Source of the DNA: JAQGMV01 sp035626595
GTDB taxonomy: Bacteria; Pseudomonadota; Gammaproteobacteria; Burkholderiales; SG8-41
Direction of reading: 5' to 3'
DNA: 64,000 bases
Assembly: GCA_035626595.1 (NCBI GenBank)
Contig: DASPNJ010000026.1
Coordinates: forward strand, 116,550 to 180,549
Shown: piece after piece, positions 24,251 through 32,731 of the stretch
Layout of the letters: every line of letters begins with the position of its first letter
Position numbering within the stretch: position 1 is the stretch's first letter
The notes under the pieces: generated by a model
Seen by the model: the letters and a program-made list of their open reading frames with translations, nothing else
Told to the model about the DNA's origin: nothing
The model's database searches: none
Program-made: the position numbers and the translations under genes

Positions 24251-25813
24251 GTGAGAGAAAAGCTCCTCGTCTGCGTCTCTGCCCTGCAGGCCAGCGCGGC
24301 CTACTGGCGCGCGGGAAAGATCGCGCGCCTCGAGCAGTTCGCGCACGACGAGGAGGGCCTCGCCGCTTTCCGCGCGTTTCTCGCGCCGCACGCGAACGTG
24401 CCGGTGCTGCTCATGGTCGATGCCGTCGAAGAGGATTACCGCTTCGAGACGCTGCCGCACAGCTTCGGCAGCGAGCGGGCGCAGATGGTGTCGCGCAAGC
24501 TGAAGCAGCACTATCGCAACACGCCCTACATTGGCGCCTGGCTGCAGGGGCGCGAGACGGGCAAGCGCCGCGACGACCGTTATCTCTTTTCGGCGCTGAC
24601 CAATCCCGACATCGTGGTCGACTGGCTGCGCGTGATCGGCGCGTTGGAGCTTCCGCTGGCGGCGGTGTACCTGCTGCCCATGGTGAGCGCCGGGCTGCTC
24701 GACAAGCTCCAGATCAAGACGTCCAACCTGCTCATAGCCGCGCAGCACACCGGGGGGCTCCGGCTCACGTTTTTCCGCGATCGCCAGTTCCGGCTCTCGC
24801 GCTTGACGCGCGGCGACGGCTCCAAGACGACCGATCCGGTGCGGCTCTTTGCCGGCGAGATTTCCAACACGCGCCTTTATCTCCACGCACTGCGCACCGC
24901 CACGCTCGACGAGCACCTGACAGTTCTGCTGCTCGACCGCAACGACGAGCTGGCGGAAGTCGCCGAGACGATTATCCAGGACAACCCTGCGCTGGACTGC
25001 GTCCGCGTCGGGCGCCAGGAGCTCGCTTCGCGCCTCGGTATGGATCCGCAGCTCCTGGCCTCGACACCCGACGCGCTCTATCTGCAGCTCCTCGGCCTGA
25101 AAACGCCCGCGGGCAATCTCGCGCCTGCAACCGCAACTCTCGGTTTTAGACATTACCGCGCGCGGCGCGCGATTTACGCGGCGTGCGCAGGCATCGGTGC
25201 GTTGGCGGCCGTGTGGAGCCTCGCGAACGCGTGGCAGGCGTTCGGCGTGAAGTCGCAGACGGAGCTGATCGCGCAGCAGATCGCGGCGCAGGAACAGCAG
25301 TACAAAACGATCACGAAGCAGTTTCCTCCCACGCCCACGAGTGGCGAGAACCTGAAACGCGCCGTCGAGATCGCGCGCGCCGTGCGCGAGAACGCACGCG
25401 ACCCGATGCCGATGATGGTGCTCGTATCGCAGGCATTGCAGGCGACGCCGAACGTCTTCGTGCGCGAGTTCGCCTGGCGCTACGCAGTCGGCGAAATCGA
25501 AAAAGGCGGCGGTGATATAGCCCCCCCGCCGCAACCTGCGGGTCCCGGCGCACCGCCGCCGAACCGCAAGCAGAGCGCCTACATCGGCGGCGAGATCCGT
25601 CCATTCCGCGGCGACTACCGGGCGGCCATCGACACCATCAACGGATTTGCCGATCGTTTGCGAGCGGACCCCGCGGTGGCGGAAGTGCGTCTCACGAAGA
25701 TGCCGCTCAACATCAGCCCGAAGGCCGTGCTCTCGGGTAACACGATGGATTCGCGCACCGATACGAGCGCGGCCGAGTTCGAGGTCGTGATCGTCTTCAA
25801 GCCGACCGTATGA
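24251..25813 (+). CDS. mshI: MshI-like PilM/PilN-type assembly protein
   Basis: A 520-residue protein combining an N-terminal cytoplasmic part (about 1-300), a single membrane helix at about 306-325 (AIYAACAGIGALAAVWSL) and a PilN-like periplasmic coiled-coil/ferredoxin-like part. The cytoplasmic part is plausibly related to the actin-like PilM/MshI fold; VPVLLMVDAVEEDYRF and YLLPMVSAGLLDK resemble it, but identity is weak. The position directly after mshG and before a PilO-like protein supports MshI. It starts at GTG 24251, and its stop overlaps mshJ by four bases. Confidence 0.75.
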   Translation: MREKLLVCVSALQASAAYWRAGKIARLEQFAHDEEGLAAFRAFLAPHANVPVLLMVDAVEEDYRFETLPHSFGSERAQMVSRKLKQHYRNTPYIGAWLQGRETGKRRDDRYLFSALTNPDIVVDWLRVIGALELPLAAVYLLPMVSAGLLDKLQIKTSNLLIAAQHTGGLRLTFFRDRQFRLSRLTRGDGSKTTDPVRLFAGEISNTRLYLHALRTATLDEHLTVLLLDRNDELAEVAETIIQDNPALDCVRVGRQELASRLGMDPQLLASTPDALYLQLLGLKTPAGNLAPATATLGFRHYRARRAIYAACAGIGALAAVWSLANAWQAFGVKSQTELIAQQIAAQEQQYKTITKQFPPTPTSGENLKRAVEIARAVRENARDPMPMMVLVSQALQATPNVFVREFAWRYAVGEIEKGGGDIAPPPQPAGPGAPPPNRKQSAYIGGEIRPFRGDYRAAIDTINGFADRLRADPAVAEVRLTKMPLNISPKAVLSGNTMDSRTDTSAAEFEVVIVFKPTV

Positions 25814-26433
25814 TCTCCCGCGACGATCTCCAGGCATTGCGTATACCGCTGATCGCGTTCGCGGCCACCGTCGTCGTCTCGATAACACTGATCGTTCTTT
25901 CCGGCAGCTTTCTGGACCGCGCGGATCGCGCGAAGGCACAGCGCGAGGCGCAGCTCCGCGAGGCGCGCGGGCGCATCCAGAACGCCGGCGAGGAAAAAGA
26001 GATGATCGGCCGCTATCTCGCGGGTTACCAGCAGCTTGCCCGCGCCGGCTTCGTCGGCGAAGAGCAGCGCATCAACTGGCTGGACAGCCTGAGGCTCGCG
26101 AACGAGGAAGCGCGCATTTTCGGGGTCGAATACGACATCGGTGCGCAAAAGCCGTATGCCTATGCGGCGGAGTTCAACCCAGGACAGCTCGCGCTCCAGG
26201 AGTCCGTCATGAACCTGAGGTTGAGGCTCCTGCACGAGGAGGACTTGCCGCGGTTCTTCAACGCGCTCGCGCGCTATGGGGGCGGTCTGTTCACGATCGA
26301 CCAGTGCTCTTTGCGCAGGGAAGCGCGTGCTGAAACGGACCGTTCATTGAACGTGCAGCCGAATCTGAACGCCGAATGCAACGTGCGCTGGCTCACCGTG
26401 AAACCGCAGGCTGCGGCGGAGAAAAAAGGGTGA
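25810..26433 (+). CDS. mshJ: MshJ/PilO-like protein
   Basis: A 207-residue bitopic protein with one N-terminal membrane helix (about 11-30, IPLIAFAATVVVSITLIVL). A charged coiled-coil (about 33-70) and a small periplasmic domain follow (LRLLHEEDLPRFFNALARYG). Size, topology and position after the MshI-like gene fit MshJ/PilO, which aligns the inner-membrane platform under the secretin. Two Cys residues in QCSLRREA and ECNVRW could form a disulphide. It overlaps the neighbours at both ends, so it lies inside the operon. Confidence 0.78.
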   Translation: MISRDDLQALRIPLIAFAATVVVSITLIVLSGSFLDRADRAKAQREAQLREARGRIQNAGEEKEMIGRYLAGYQQLARAGFVGEEQRINWLDSLRLANEEARIFGVEYDIGAQKPYAYAAEFNPGQLALQESVMNLRLRLLHEEDLPRFFNALARYGGGLFTIDQCSLRREARAETDRSLNVQPNLNAECNVRWLTVKPQAAAEKKG

Positions 26434-27092
26434 GGCACGCGCTCCTCATGGTCGTATGCGTTGCGGCGGCAGGTCACCTCCACGCGGCACAGCCGCAGCA
26501 GGCGCCGCCGCTGGGCCGGCTATTCTTCACGCCCGCGGAGCGTGCACAGCTCGATATCGCACGCACGCAGAAGAAGGCGCCCCCGGTGACTGCCGCCGCC
26601 GAGCCGCCCGCGCCGCAACCCGCCCCACAGATCGTGACGTACGGCGGGATCGTGCGCCGAAGCGACGGCCGCTCCACCCTGTGGATCAACAATCGCGCAG
26701 TCGACGAGAAGGAAGCACTGTCGGCGTTGAGCCTCAAGGGCAAGGTGCGGCCGGATGGCGCGGTATCGGTCCAGGTACCCCAGACCGGCGGCACGATCGA
26801 CATCAAGGTGGGCCAATCGGTCGAGCTTCAGACCGGACGGGTGGCCGAAGCGCGTAAGCCGTCACCGGAATCGAAACCGGCCGCAGAGGCCGCCGCTACG
26901 GAGGCGAAAGGCACGCCGGAAGCAAAGGCGCCTTCGCAGGCGAAGCCCGCGGCCGAAACGCCTCCGTCCGCGACCCAGGCGCCGCAGCAGCCTGAGAACC
27001 CGAACGCAGCCGGCGTGGGGCTCAAGATGGATCTCGGCGGACGCACGCTTACGCCTGCGGAGTCGCAGCGCCTCTCCACGGCGCCACGCTGA
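26430..27092 (+). CDS. mshK: MshK/PilP-like periplasmic protein
   Basis: A 220-residue secreted protein. The GTG at 26430 overlaps the mshJ stop (GTGA) and starts the signal peptide VRHALLMVVCVAAAGHLHA. The mature protein has a short core (GRLFFTPAERAQLDIARTQ, then YGGIVRRSDGRSTLWINNR and VEL-x-TGRV). This TPAER...R..G...WIN pattern resembles small MSHA MshK proteins and PilP-like linkers to the secretin. The last third is Ala/Pro/Lys-rich and low in complexity. The gene symbol is assigned by order and is tentative. Confidence 0.65.
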   Translation: MRHALLMVVCVAAAGHLHAAQPQQAPPLGRLFFTPAERAQLDIARTQKKAPPVTAAAEPPAPQPAPQIVTYGGIVRRSDGRSTLWINNRAVDEKEALSALSLKGKVRPDGAVSVQVPQTGGTIDIKVGQSVELQTGRVAEARKPSPESKPAAEAAATEAKGTPEAKAPSQAKPAAETPPSATQAPQQPENPNAAGVGLKMDLGGRTLTPAESQRLSTAPR

Positions 27093-27266
27093 TTCGGCGC
27101 TGCGCGCCCGCGCGGCTCTGCACGATCGGTAGCACTGCGCGCGCCTTTGGCGATGCTTCGTTGTAGCGCCGTCCGCACCTCGTTAAGCTTTTTCCACGCA
27201 CGAGGCCGCGAGCTGGTGGGGCTCGCGGAAATCACCTTGCGCAGCGAGAGACTGGAGAGCTCCTCC

Positions 27267-28484
27267 GTGACTGTCGCCCGTACCGCCCCGCCGCACGCAT
27301 CGTCACGCCGTTCACTGCGCCACGCCACACGTGGACAGGCGCTCATCGTGTTGGTACTGATGCTCTCCATCGCATCGACGCTGCTCGTCTATGGCTCGAC
27401 GACCGAGCTTGGACGGGCGGTGAAGTCCGAGGCGAGAACGCAGGCGTCGCTCGCCTACGCGCGTGAGGCGCTCATCGGCCGCGCCGTCGCTGATGCGAAC
27501 CGCCCGGGCAGTCTGCCGTGCCCGGATACTGACGATGACGGCAGCGCCGAGCTCTTCGTCGGCTCGGCATGTCCCAGTTACATCGGCCGGCTGCCGTGGC
27601 GCACGCTCAGCATCGGCGACTTGCGCGACGACGCCGGCGAGCGGCTGTGGTACGCGCTGTCGCCGGCCTTTCGGGATCATCCTTCGGCTCCGGCGCTGAA
27701 CAGCGACACGCGCGGCACGCTGACGCTCTACAGCATCAGCGAAGCCACTGCGCTCACGCGCGAAGCAGTCGCGATCGTGTTCGCACCCGGCGCGGCGGTA
27801 GGCGCGCAAGCACGCGATACGTCAACCGCGCAGTGCAGCACCACCGGCCGGCACGTTCCGCGGGATCGATGTTCCGCAAACTACCTGGAAGGGACCGCAG
27901 GATTCACGAACGCGTCGGCAGCCGGACCGTACATCACGGCGCCCGTCGCAGAAACCTTCAACGACCGTGTCGCGGTGATCGTCACGGCCGACCTGATGCC
28001 GCTCGTCGAGCAGCGTGTCGCGATGGAAGCGAGGAGCGCGCTACTCGCGTACAAGGCGGCGAGTGCCTGTGCCTGTTATCCATGGGCGGCCGGCGGCCTC
28101 GATGGCGCGAGCGAGCACGGACAGAACCGCGGATTTATTCCGAGCATCGGCGTGCTGCCAGACGCGTGGCCGCAGGGCGTGCTGCCCGCGTATTTTCGGG
28201 CAAACCGCTGGGGCAGGATCATCCGCTACGCGGTCGCGCGTGCCGCGCTCGAGGACGGCGGCCGCGCGTGTGACACGTGTCGCGACACCGATCTGTCCAT
28301 CGATGAGACGCGCGCGTTCGAGCTCGTGCTCATCACGCCCGGTTACGCCGAGCGCCCGCGCCAGAACACCGCCGATTACGTCGACGACGTCGAGAACCGC
28401 GACGACGATGACCGCTACGTCACACCTCGCTCGCAAACCGCAGCTCGCGATCGCATTTACGCGATCTCGAACAGCACACGATGA
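27267..28484 (+). CDS. Large PilX/GspK-like pilus protein A
   Basis: A 405-residue protein, starting at GTG 27267 behind GGAGAG; the frame is open further upstream but without support. The N-terminal helix GQALIVLVLMLSIASTLLVYG follows ATR, like a type III signal G|QALI. It lacks Glu5, as in GspK and PilX. The rest is paralogous to the protein at 31139: GSLPCPDTDDDG, GRLPWRTLSIGDLRDDAGER, EAVAIVFAPGA, ETFNDRVAVIVTADLMPLVE, CACYPWA, ENRDDDDRYVTP. The PCP...C...G-x-LP module is shared with the neighbouring pseudopilins. It may be a tip or minor-pilin component. I know of no named family for it. Confidence 0.7.
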   Translation: MTVARTAPPHASSRRSLRHATRGQALIVLVLMLSIASTLLVYGSTTELGRAVKSEARTQASLAYAREALIGRAVADANRPGSLPCPDTDDDGSAELFVGSACPSYIGRLPWRTLSIGDLRDDAGERLWYALSPAFRDHPSAPALNSDTRGTLTLYSISEATALTREAVAIVFAPGAAVGAQARDTSTAQCSTTGRHVPRDRCSANYLEGTAGFTNASAAGPYITAPVAETFNDRVAVIVTADLMPLVEQRVAMEARSALLAYKAASACACYPWAAGGLDGASEHGQNRGFIPSIGVLPDAWPQGVLPAYFRANRWGRIIRYAVARAALEDGGRACDTCRDTDLSIDETRAFELVLITPGYAERPRQNTADYVDDVENRDDDDRYVTPRSQTAARDRIYAISNSTR

Positions 28485-28501
28485 CTCGTAAGGAGGCACG
28501 C

Positions 28502-29332
28502 ATGCGCCACCGCAGCATTCGTCCACCACAGTACATCCACGGCTTCACGCTCATGGAGCATGCAGTCTCGCTCACGGTCATCGCGCTGCTCCTGGGCAGC
28601 GTGCTCGTTCCGCTGCAGACCCAGATCGAGAATCGCAAGACCGACGAGACGCGACGCGCGCTCGAGCTCGCGCAGGAGATGCTTCTCGCATTCGCGGCGG
28701 CCAACGGCTATTTCCCGTGTCCTGCGAATGCCACGAGCGCCGGCCGGGAGCCGCCCGGCACCGACCACCTCGCGGGAACGTGCCCGGTGTGGCACGGCTT
28801 TCTGCCCGCCGCGCTGCTCGGCTTTCGTCCGAGCGATGCAAGCGGTTACGCGCTGGATGCGTGGGAAACGGCGCCGAATCGCATTCGATACGCGGTCGCA
28901 CCTTACGCGGTAGGCGGTGTGCAACAGGCGCTCACGCGGATCAATGGCCTGCGCAGCGTTTCGCTTTCGAGTCTCGCCTCGAGCCCGCTTTTCCACGTCT
29001 GCCAAAGCGGCAGCGGAACGACGGCGCAGGACTGCGGCACCGCGGTCACGCTGGCCTCGAACGCGGCGGTGGTGGTCTGGTCGGTGGGCGCCAATGCGAC
29101 CGCGGGTGGAACCAGCGTGCACGAGTCGCAGAATCCGAACCCCAACGGCGGCAGCGCGGATCGGGTGTTCGTCAGTCGCGGACCGTCGAACGCAGCCGGA
29201 CACGAATTCGACGACTTGGTCTCGTGGATACCGGCCACGACACTGGTCGCGAAGCTCGTCTCCACCGGACAGTTCACACCATCGATCGCGAGCGTATCGG
29301 CGCCGACGCAACGTGCGCCTAAATCACGGTGA
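28502..29332 (+). CDS. Oversized type IV pseudopilin 1
   Basis: A 276-residue prepilin-like protein. An AAGGAGG site six bases before the ATG at 28502 favours this start over one 21 bases upstream that overlaps the previous stop. The cleavage site is HG|FTLME (Gly14, Glu19 as E5), followed by a membrane helix. The C-terminal domain (about 230 residues) has YFPCPANA, HGFLPAALLGFRPSDASGYA, NRIRYAV, FHVCQSGSG, DCGTAVTL, VVWSVGANATAGGTSVHESQ and NGGSADRVFVSRG. The same order of motifs occurs in three other genes nearby. Four Cys suggest disulphides. Its role is likely a minor pilin. Confidence 0.78.
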   Translation: MRHRSIRPPQYIHGFTLMEHAVSLTVIALLLGSVLVPLQTQIENRKTDETRRALELAQEMLLAFAAANGYFPCPANATSAGREPPGTDHLAGTCPVWHGFLPAALLGFRPSDASGYALDAWETAPNRIRYAVAPYAVGGVQQALTRINGLRSVSLSSLASSPLFHVCQSGSGTTAQDCGTAVTLASNAAVVVWSVGANATAGGTSVHESQNPNPNGGSADRVFVSRGPSNAAGHEFDDLVSWIPATTLVAKLVSTGQFTPSIASVSAPTQRAPKSR

Positions 29333-29336
29333 ACCG

Positions 29337-30119
29337 ATGACGTTCCGCGCCGGCGGCCAATCGGGATTCAGCGTGATCGAGCTCGCGCTGGCGATGTTCC
29401 TGATCGCGCTGCTCTTCGGTACCGTATTCGTGCCGCTGCGATCCCAGATCGAAAGCCGCAAGATCTCGGAGACCGAAGAGCTGCTGGCCAGGGCGCGCGA
29501 CGCGCTGCTCGGTTATGCGATCGCGAATGGCCGTTTCCCCTGTCCGGCGGACGAGCTCAGCGCAGGGCAGGAAGCCGCTGGCGCGAATGCGGCGACCGGC
29601 ACCTGCGCGACATACGACGGGTACCTGCCCGCAGCCGCGCTCGGCTTCTCCGCGAGCGACGCGCAGGGCTACGCGCGCGACGCGTGGGCCGGCCCGCCGA
29701 ACCGTATCCGCTATGCGGTGACGCGCGAAACCGTGGGTGCAGCGGCGAACGCGCACGCGTTCACCCGCGCGAACGGCATGCGCAGCGCGGGTATCGCGCG
29801 ATTAAGCGATCCCGCGCTGTCGCTCCTGCACGTTTGCGCTCGCGGGCGCGGTGTCTCGCCCGACACGAGTTGCGGCAGCGCACCGACGCTGGTCTCCACA
29901 GCGCCGGTCGTGATCTGGTCGGTCGGTCCCAACGCTGCGACCGGCGGCAGGAGCACGGACGAGGCCCAGAATTCCAATCCCAATGGCGGCAGCGCCGATC
30001 GCATCTTCGTGAGCCGCGCGCGGTCCGAGGTGCCCGAGAACGAATTCGATGACATCGTGTCCTGGATCCCGATGCCGATACTGATCGGCCGGATGATCGC
30101 AGGCGGTCAGCTGCCGTGA
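29337..30119 (+). CDS. Oversized type IV pseudopilin 2
   Basis: A 260-residue paralogue of the preceding gene, four bases downstream of it, from ATG 29337. Prepilin site SG|FSVIE (Gly10, Glu15). Shared C-terminal motifs: GRFPCPADE, DGYLPAAALGFSASDAQGYA, DAWAGPPNRIRYAV, LHVCARGRG, SCGSAPTL, VIWSVGPNAATGGRS, NGGSADRIFVSRA and NEFDDIVSWIP. It ends GGQLP, close to the GQLP end of pseudopilin 4. It converges on pseudopilin 3 with only 12 bases between stops. Confidence 0.78.
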   Translation: MTFRAGGQSGFSVIELALAMFLIALLFGTVFVPLRSQIESRKISETEELLARARDALLGYAIANGRFPCPADELSAGQEAAGANAATGTCATYDGYLPAAALGFSASDAQGYARDAWAGPPNRIRYAVTRETVGAAANAHAFTRANGMRSAGIARLSDPALSLLHVCARGRGVSPDTSCGSAPTLVSTAPVVIWSVGPNAATGGRSTDEAQNSNPNGGSADRIFVSRARSEVPENEFDDIVSWIPMPILIGRMIAGGQLP

Positions 30120-30131
30120 GCTGGGGCGACT

Positions 30132-30998
30132 TCAGTCGTTATCATAGGCAGTGCCGTAGGTTCCACCGCCGCCGCCGGTTCCGCCGCTGCCGCTCGAAGT
30201 TGGGGTCATCATGCCGGCCGCGGTCAGTTTCGCCACGACCGTTGGCGCCGCGATCCACCGCAGGACGTCGTCGAATTCAGGGCCGGTGCCACCTTCGCGC
30301 GTGCGGCTCACAAAGATCTTGTCCTTGCTGCCGCCCTGCGGATTGGGGTTTTGAGCTTCGTGGATATTCGTCCCGCCGGTCGATGCGTTCGGCCCGACCG
30401 ACCATACGACGGCGGCCGCGTTCCCCGCGAGCGTCGGCGCGCTCCCGCAATCCACCCCGGCATTGACGCCGCTGCCGCTGCCGCAGATGCGAAGAAACGA
30501 AGCCGCACCGACAGGGCTGGCGCCCGCATTGGCGACGCCATTGATGCGCGTAAACGCGTTGGTGACGCCGCCCACGGCGTCGCTCGCGACGGCATACCGG
30601 ATACGATTCGCGGCGCTGCCCCATGCATCGAGGGCGAAGCCCTGTGCATCGACCGGCGACCATCCGAGAGCGGCCGCCGGGAAATAACCGAAGTAATCCG
30701 GACAGAACCCGGTGATGTGATTGGCGGCAGCCGGCTCGTCGCCATTGGTGTCCTCGAGTGCCGGGCACGGCAGATAGCCATACTTTGACGCGAAGCCCAA
30801 CAGGCGGTCTTGCGCGAGTTCGAGAATCCGCGCCGTGTCCTCGAACCGCCGCATCTCGAACCGGCTGGCGAGAGGCACCACGATCGCGCCGATGAGAAGA
30901 CCGACGACCAGGAGAACGAGACCCAACTCGATTACCGAGAACCCGCCGGCGCGACGCGGCGCACACACGCAGATGCTTCGTGCCATCCGATACCTCAT
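30132..30998 (-). CDS. Oversized type IV pseudopilin 3 (inverted)
   Basis: This is the only member of the pseudopilin set on the minus strand. The start at 30998 follows GGAACAGG; an ATG 12 bases in is an alternative. The prepilin site is AGG|FSVIE (Gly19, Glu24), after an unusual leader containing two Cys (SICVCAPRR). The C-terminal domain has GYLPCPALED, FGYFPAAALGWSPVDAQGFA, NRIRYAV, GGVTNAFTRINGVANAG, ICGSGSG, DCGSAPTL, VVWSVGPNASTGGTNIHEAQ and EFDDVLRWI. It ends with a Gly/Ser-rich tail (GSGGTGGGGG) that the other copies lack. It must be transcribed from its own promoter in the gap before 31139. Confidence 0.77.
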   Translation of the reverse strand: MRYRMARSICVCAPRRAGGFSVIELGLVLLVVGLLIGAIVVPLASRFEMRRFEDTARILELAQDRLLGFASKYGYLPCPALEDTNGDEPAAANHITGFCPDYFGYFPAAALGWSPVDAQGFALDAWGSAANRIRYAVASDAVGGVTNAFTRINGVANAGASPVGAASFLRICGSGSGVNAGVDCGSAPTLAGNAAAVVWSVGPNASTGGTNIHEAQNPNPQGGSKDKIFVSRTREGGTGPEFDDVLRWIAAPTVVAKLTAAGMMTPTSSGSGGTGGGGGTYGTAYDND

Positions 30999-31138
30999 CC
31001 TGTTCCGAGCAGTGTAGCGTTGCACAGACTCAGAGACCGGAAGCTCGGCTGTAAGCCGTGAATTTGTGCTCGGCTCCTAGAGACAAGCCCTACAATCTGC
31101 ACGCGCCCCGCCACCAGCGTGGCCTTACGATCGAGCGC

Positions 31139-32716
31139 ATGAGCGTCCACAAACGCGTCTACAGAGAGCGCCTTCGAAGCGCGCACATTGGGCAGCGCGG
31201 CGCGGCACTGCTGTTCGCGGTCCTGCTAGTGCTCTTGGGAACCGGGATTTTCATGGTGAGCGCGTCGCAGGAAACCGTCCGCTCCGTGCTCGCGGAGCGC
31301 GTGCTGGCGGATAACATGAAAGCGGCCAAGGAAGCGCTGGTCGCGTATGCCGTCAGCCACCCTTCGCGCCCAGGCGCATTCCCATGCCCCGATACCACCG
31401 ATGATGGCCTCGCGGATCCGGAGTATCCGTCGATAGGCCCATGCGCTTCCGGTCTGGGCCGGCTACCCTGGCGAACGCTCGGCGTAGGAGACATTCGCGA
31501 CACGAGCGGCGAACGGTATTGGTACGCGCTGTCGGAGAATTTTCGCGAAATAGTCGCCATCAACAGCGACAGCCACGGCGATCGCCAGGTGCTAAGCCGG
31601 ACCGCGAGCGTGTCGCAGACGAACGAAGCGGTAGCCGTTATCTTCGCGCCTGGCGCTGCGACAGGCGGACAGGTGCGCGATGCGACGACCACCGCTTGTG
31701 CGACCACGGGGACTGCCATACCGCGCACGCTCTGCGCCGCCAATTACCTCGATGCCACAGCCGCGGCGGACAATGCTGCGCCTCCTCCAGCCGTTCCGAC
31801 CCAACCGGTGACTTTCATTGCCGCGGATGCCACGGACACGTTCAACGATCGCCTGCTGGCGATCGTTACCTCGGACGTGATTCCGCTCGTGGAGCGCCGC
31901 GTTGCAAGTGATCTGCGGCGCACGCTAGTGCAATATCGCGAGGCGAGCAGGAACGGTATTGCAGCCATTTCGCCGCCGCATGGATGCAATTGCTACCCGT
32001 GGGCCGACAGCGATCACAATGGAACGAGTGACGTCGGGCAGAACAGGGGCCGCATTCCGCTGACGGCATCTCCCCACAATTGGGGAACGACATTCACGGT
32101 GGCAGTACCGGATCCCACCAAGCTGTACACCATACCCAACCTCCCGACATACTTCCAGGCGAACAACTGGCACACCGTCATTCACTACACTGTCGGCCAG
32201 AAAGCGCTCCAGAACTTCGGTGAGGCGCCGACCTTGTGTCTCTCTTGTATCGAGCTTTTACCGTCGGCACCGGACCTGAAAGGCACGTTGTCGATCGACA
32301 AGAACCCCGGTCACGCCGTCGTGTTGATTACTCCGGGTTCGGCAGGCGCGAACCGGCCCAAGGGCTGGACAGGCAACTGGGGCCACTACATCGACGATGC
32401 GGGTAACCGCGACGGGGACAATCGCTTCGTCACACCGGCTTCGAAGGCGAACGATCGCGATCGGCTCACGACCATACCGGACGATGTGCCGCCCGCCTCG
32501 TGCGCTCCGAACGCACAGATGCTAATCCGCAATGCCCCGTGTCATACGACAGGCACTGCGTCAAAGCCTGTCTGCGAAGCGGCGGTGCGCAACCTCCAGG
32601 TTTGTGTCATGTGCTCCGGGCAAGCCGGCGTCATGCTGGACGAGCCGTGTCGCAACACGCTGAATCCGCCCGAATGCCAGACGGCAGTCGCCGGTCTGCA
32701 GGGCTGCAAAATGTGA
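31139..32716 (+). CDS. Large PilX/GspK-like pilus protein B with eight-Cys tail
   Basis: A 525-residue paralogue of the protein at 27267. The ATG at 31139 is chosen because the preceding in-frame codons have no support. The N-terminal helix QRG|AALLFAVLLVLLGTGIF lacks Glu5. Shared motifs: GAFPCPDTTDDG, GRLPWRTLGVGDIRDTSGER, EAVAVIFAPGAATG, LCAANYLDATA, DTFNDRLLAIVTSDVIPLVE, CNCYPWAD, YIDDAGNRDGDNRFVTP. Unlike A, it has a 77-residue C-terminal tail with eight Cys arranged as a degenerate tandem repeat (PC...VCEAAVRNLQVC, then PC...ECQTAVAGLQGC). It is probably exported with the pilus apparatus. Its function is unknown. Confidence 0.7.
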   Translation: MSVHKRVYRERLRSAHIGQRGAALLFAVLLVLLGTGIFMVSASQETVRSVLAERVLADNMKAAKEALVAYAVSHPSRPGAFPCPDTTDDGLADPEYPSIGPCASGLGRLPWRTLGVGDIRDTSGERYWYALSENFREIVAINSDSHGDRQVLSRTASVSQTNEAVAVIFAPGAATGGQVRDATTTACATTGTAIPRTLCAANYLDATAAADNAAPPPAVPTQPVTFIAADATDTFNDRLLAIVTSDVIPLVERRVASDLRRTLVQYREASRNGIAAISPPHGCNCYPWADSDHNGTSDVGQNRGRIPLTASPHNWGTTFTVAVPDPTKLYTIPNLPTYFQANNWHTVIHYTVGQKALQNFGEAPTLCLSCIELLPSAPDLKGTLSIDKNPGHAVVLITPGSAGANRPKGWTGNWGHYIDDAGNRDGDNRFVTPASKANDRDRLTTIPDDVPPASCAPNAQMLIRNAPCHTTGTASKPVCEAAVRNLQVCVMCSGQAGVMLDEPCRNTLNPPECQTAVAGLQGCKM

Positions 32717-32731
32717 ACGTCGACGTCTGAT

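Noticed and set aside
27142..27165. Possible sigma-54 site TGGCGATGCTTCGTTGT before the pseudopilin cassette
   Set aside because: The GG-to-GC spacing and the -12 element do not fit; no GC lies ten bases after the GG.
27147..27266. Earlier ATG for large protein A
   Set aside because: It would add 40 residues with no similarity to paralogue B. The GTG at 27267 has a better ribosome-binding site and puts the type III signal near the N-terminus.
30132..31138. Invertible pilin switch (shufflon-like) around pseudopilin 3
   Set aside because: No inverted recombination repeats at the edges and no site-specific recombinase gene in the window.
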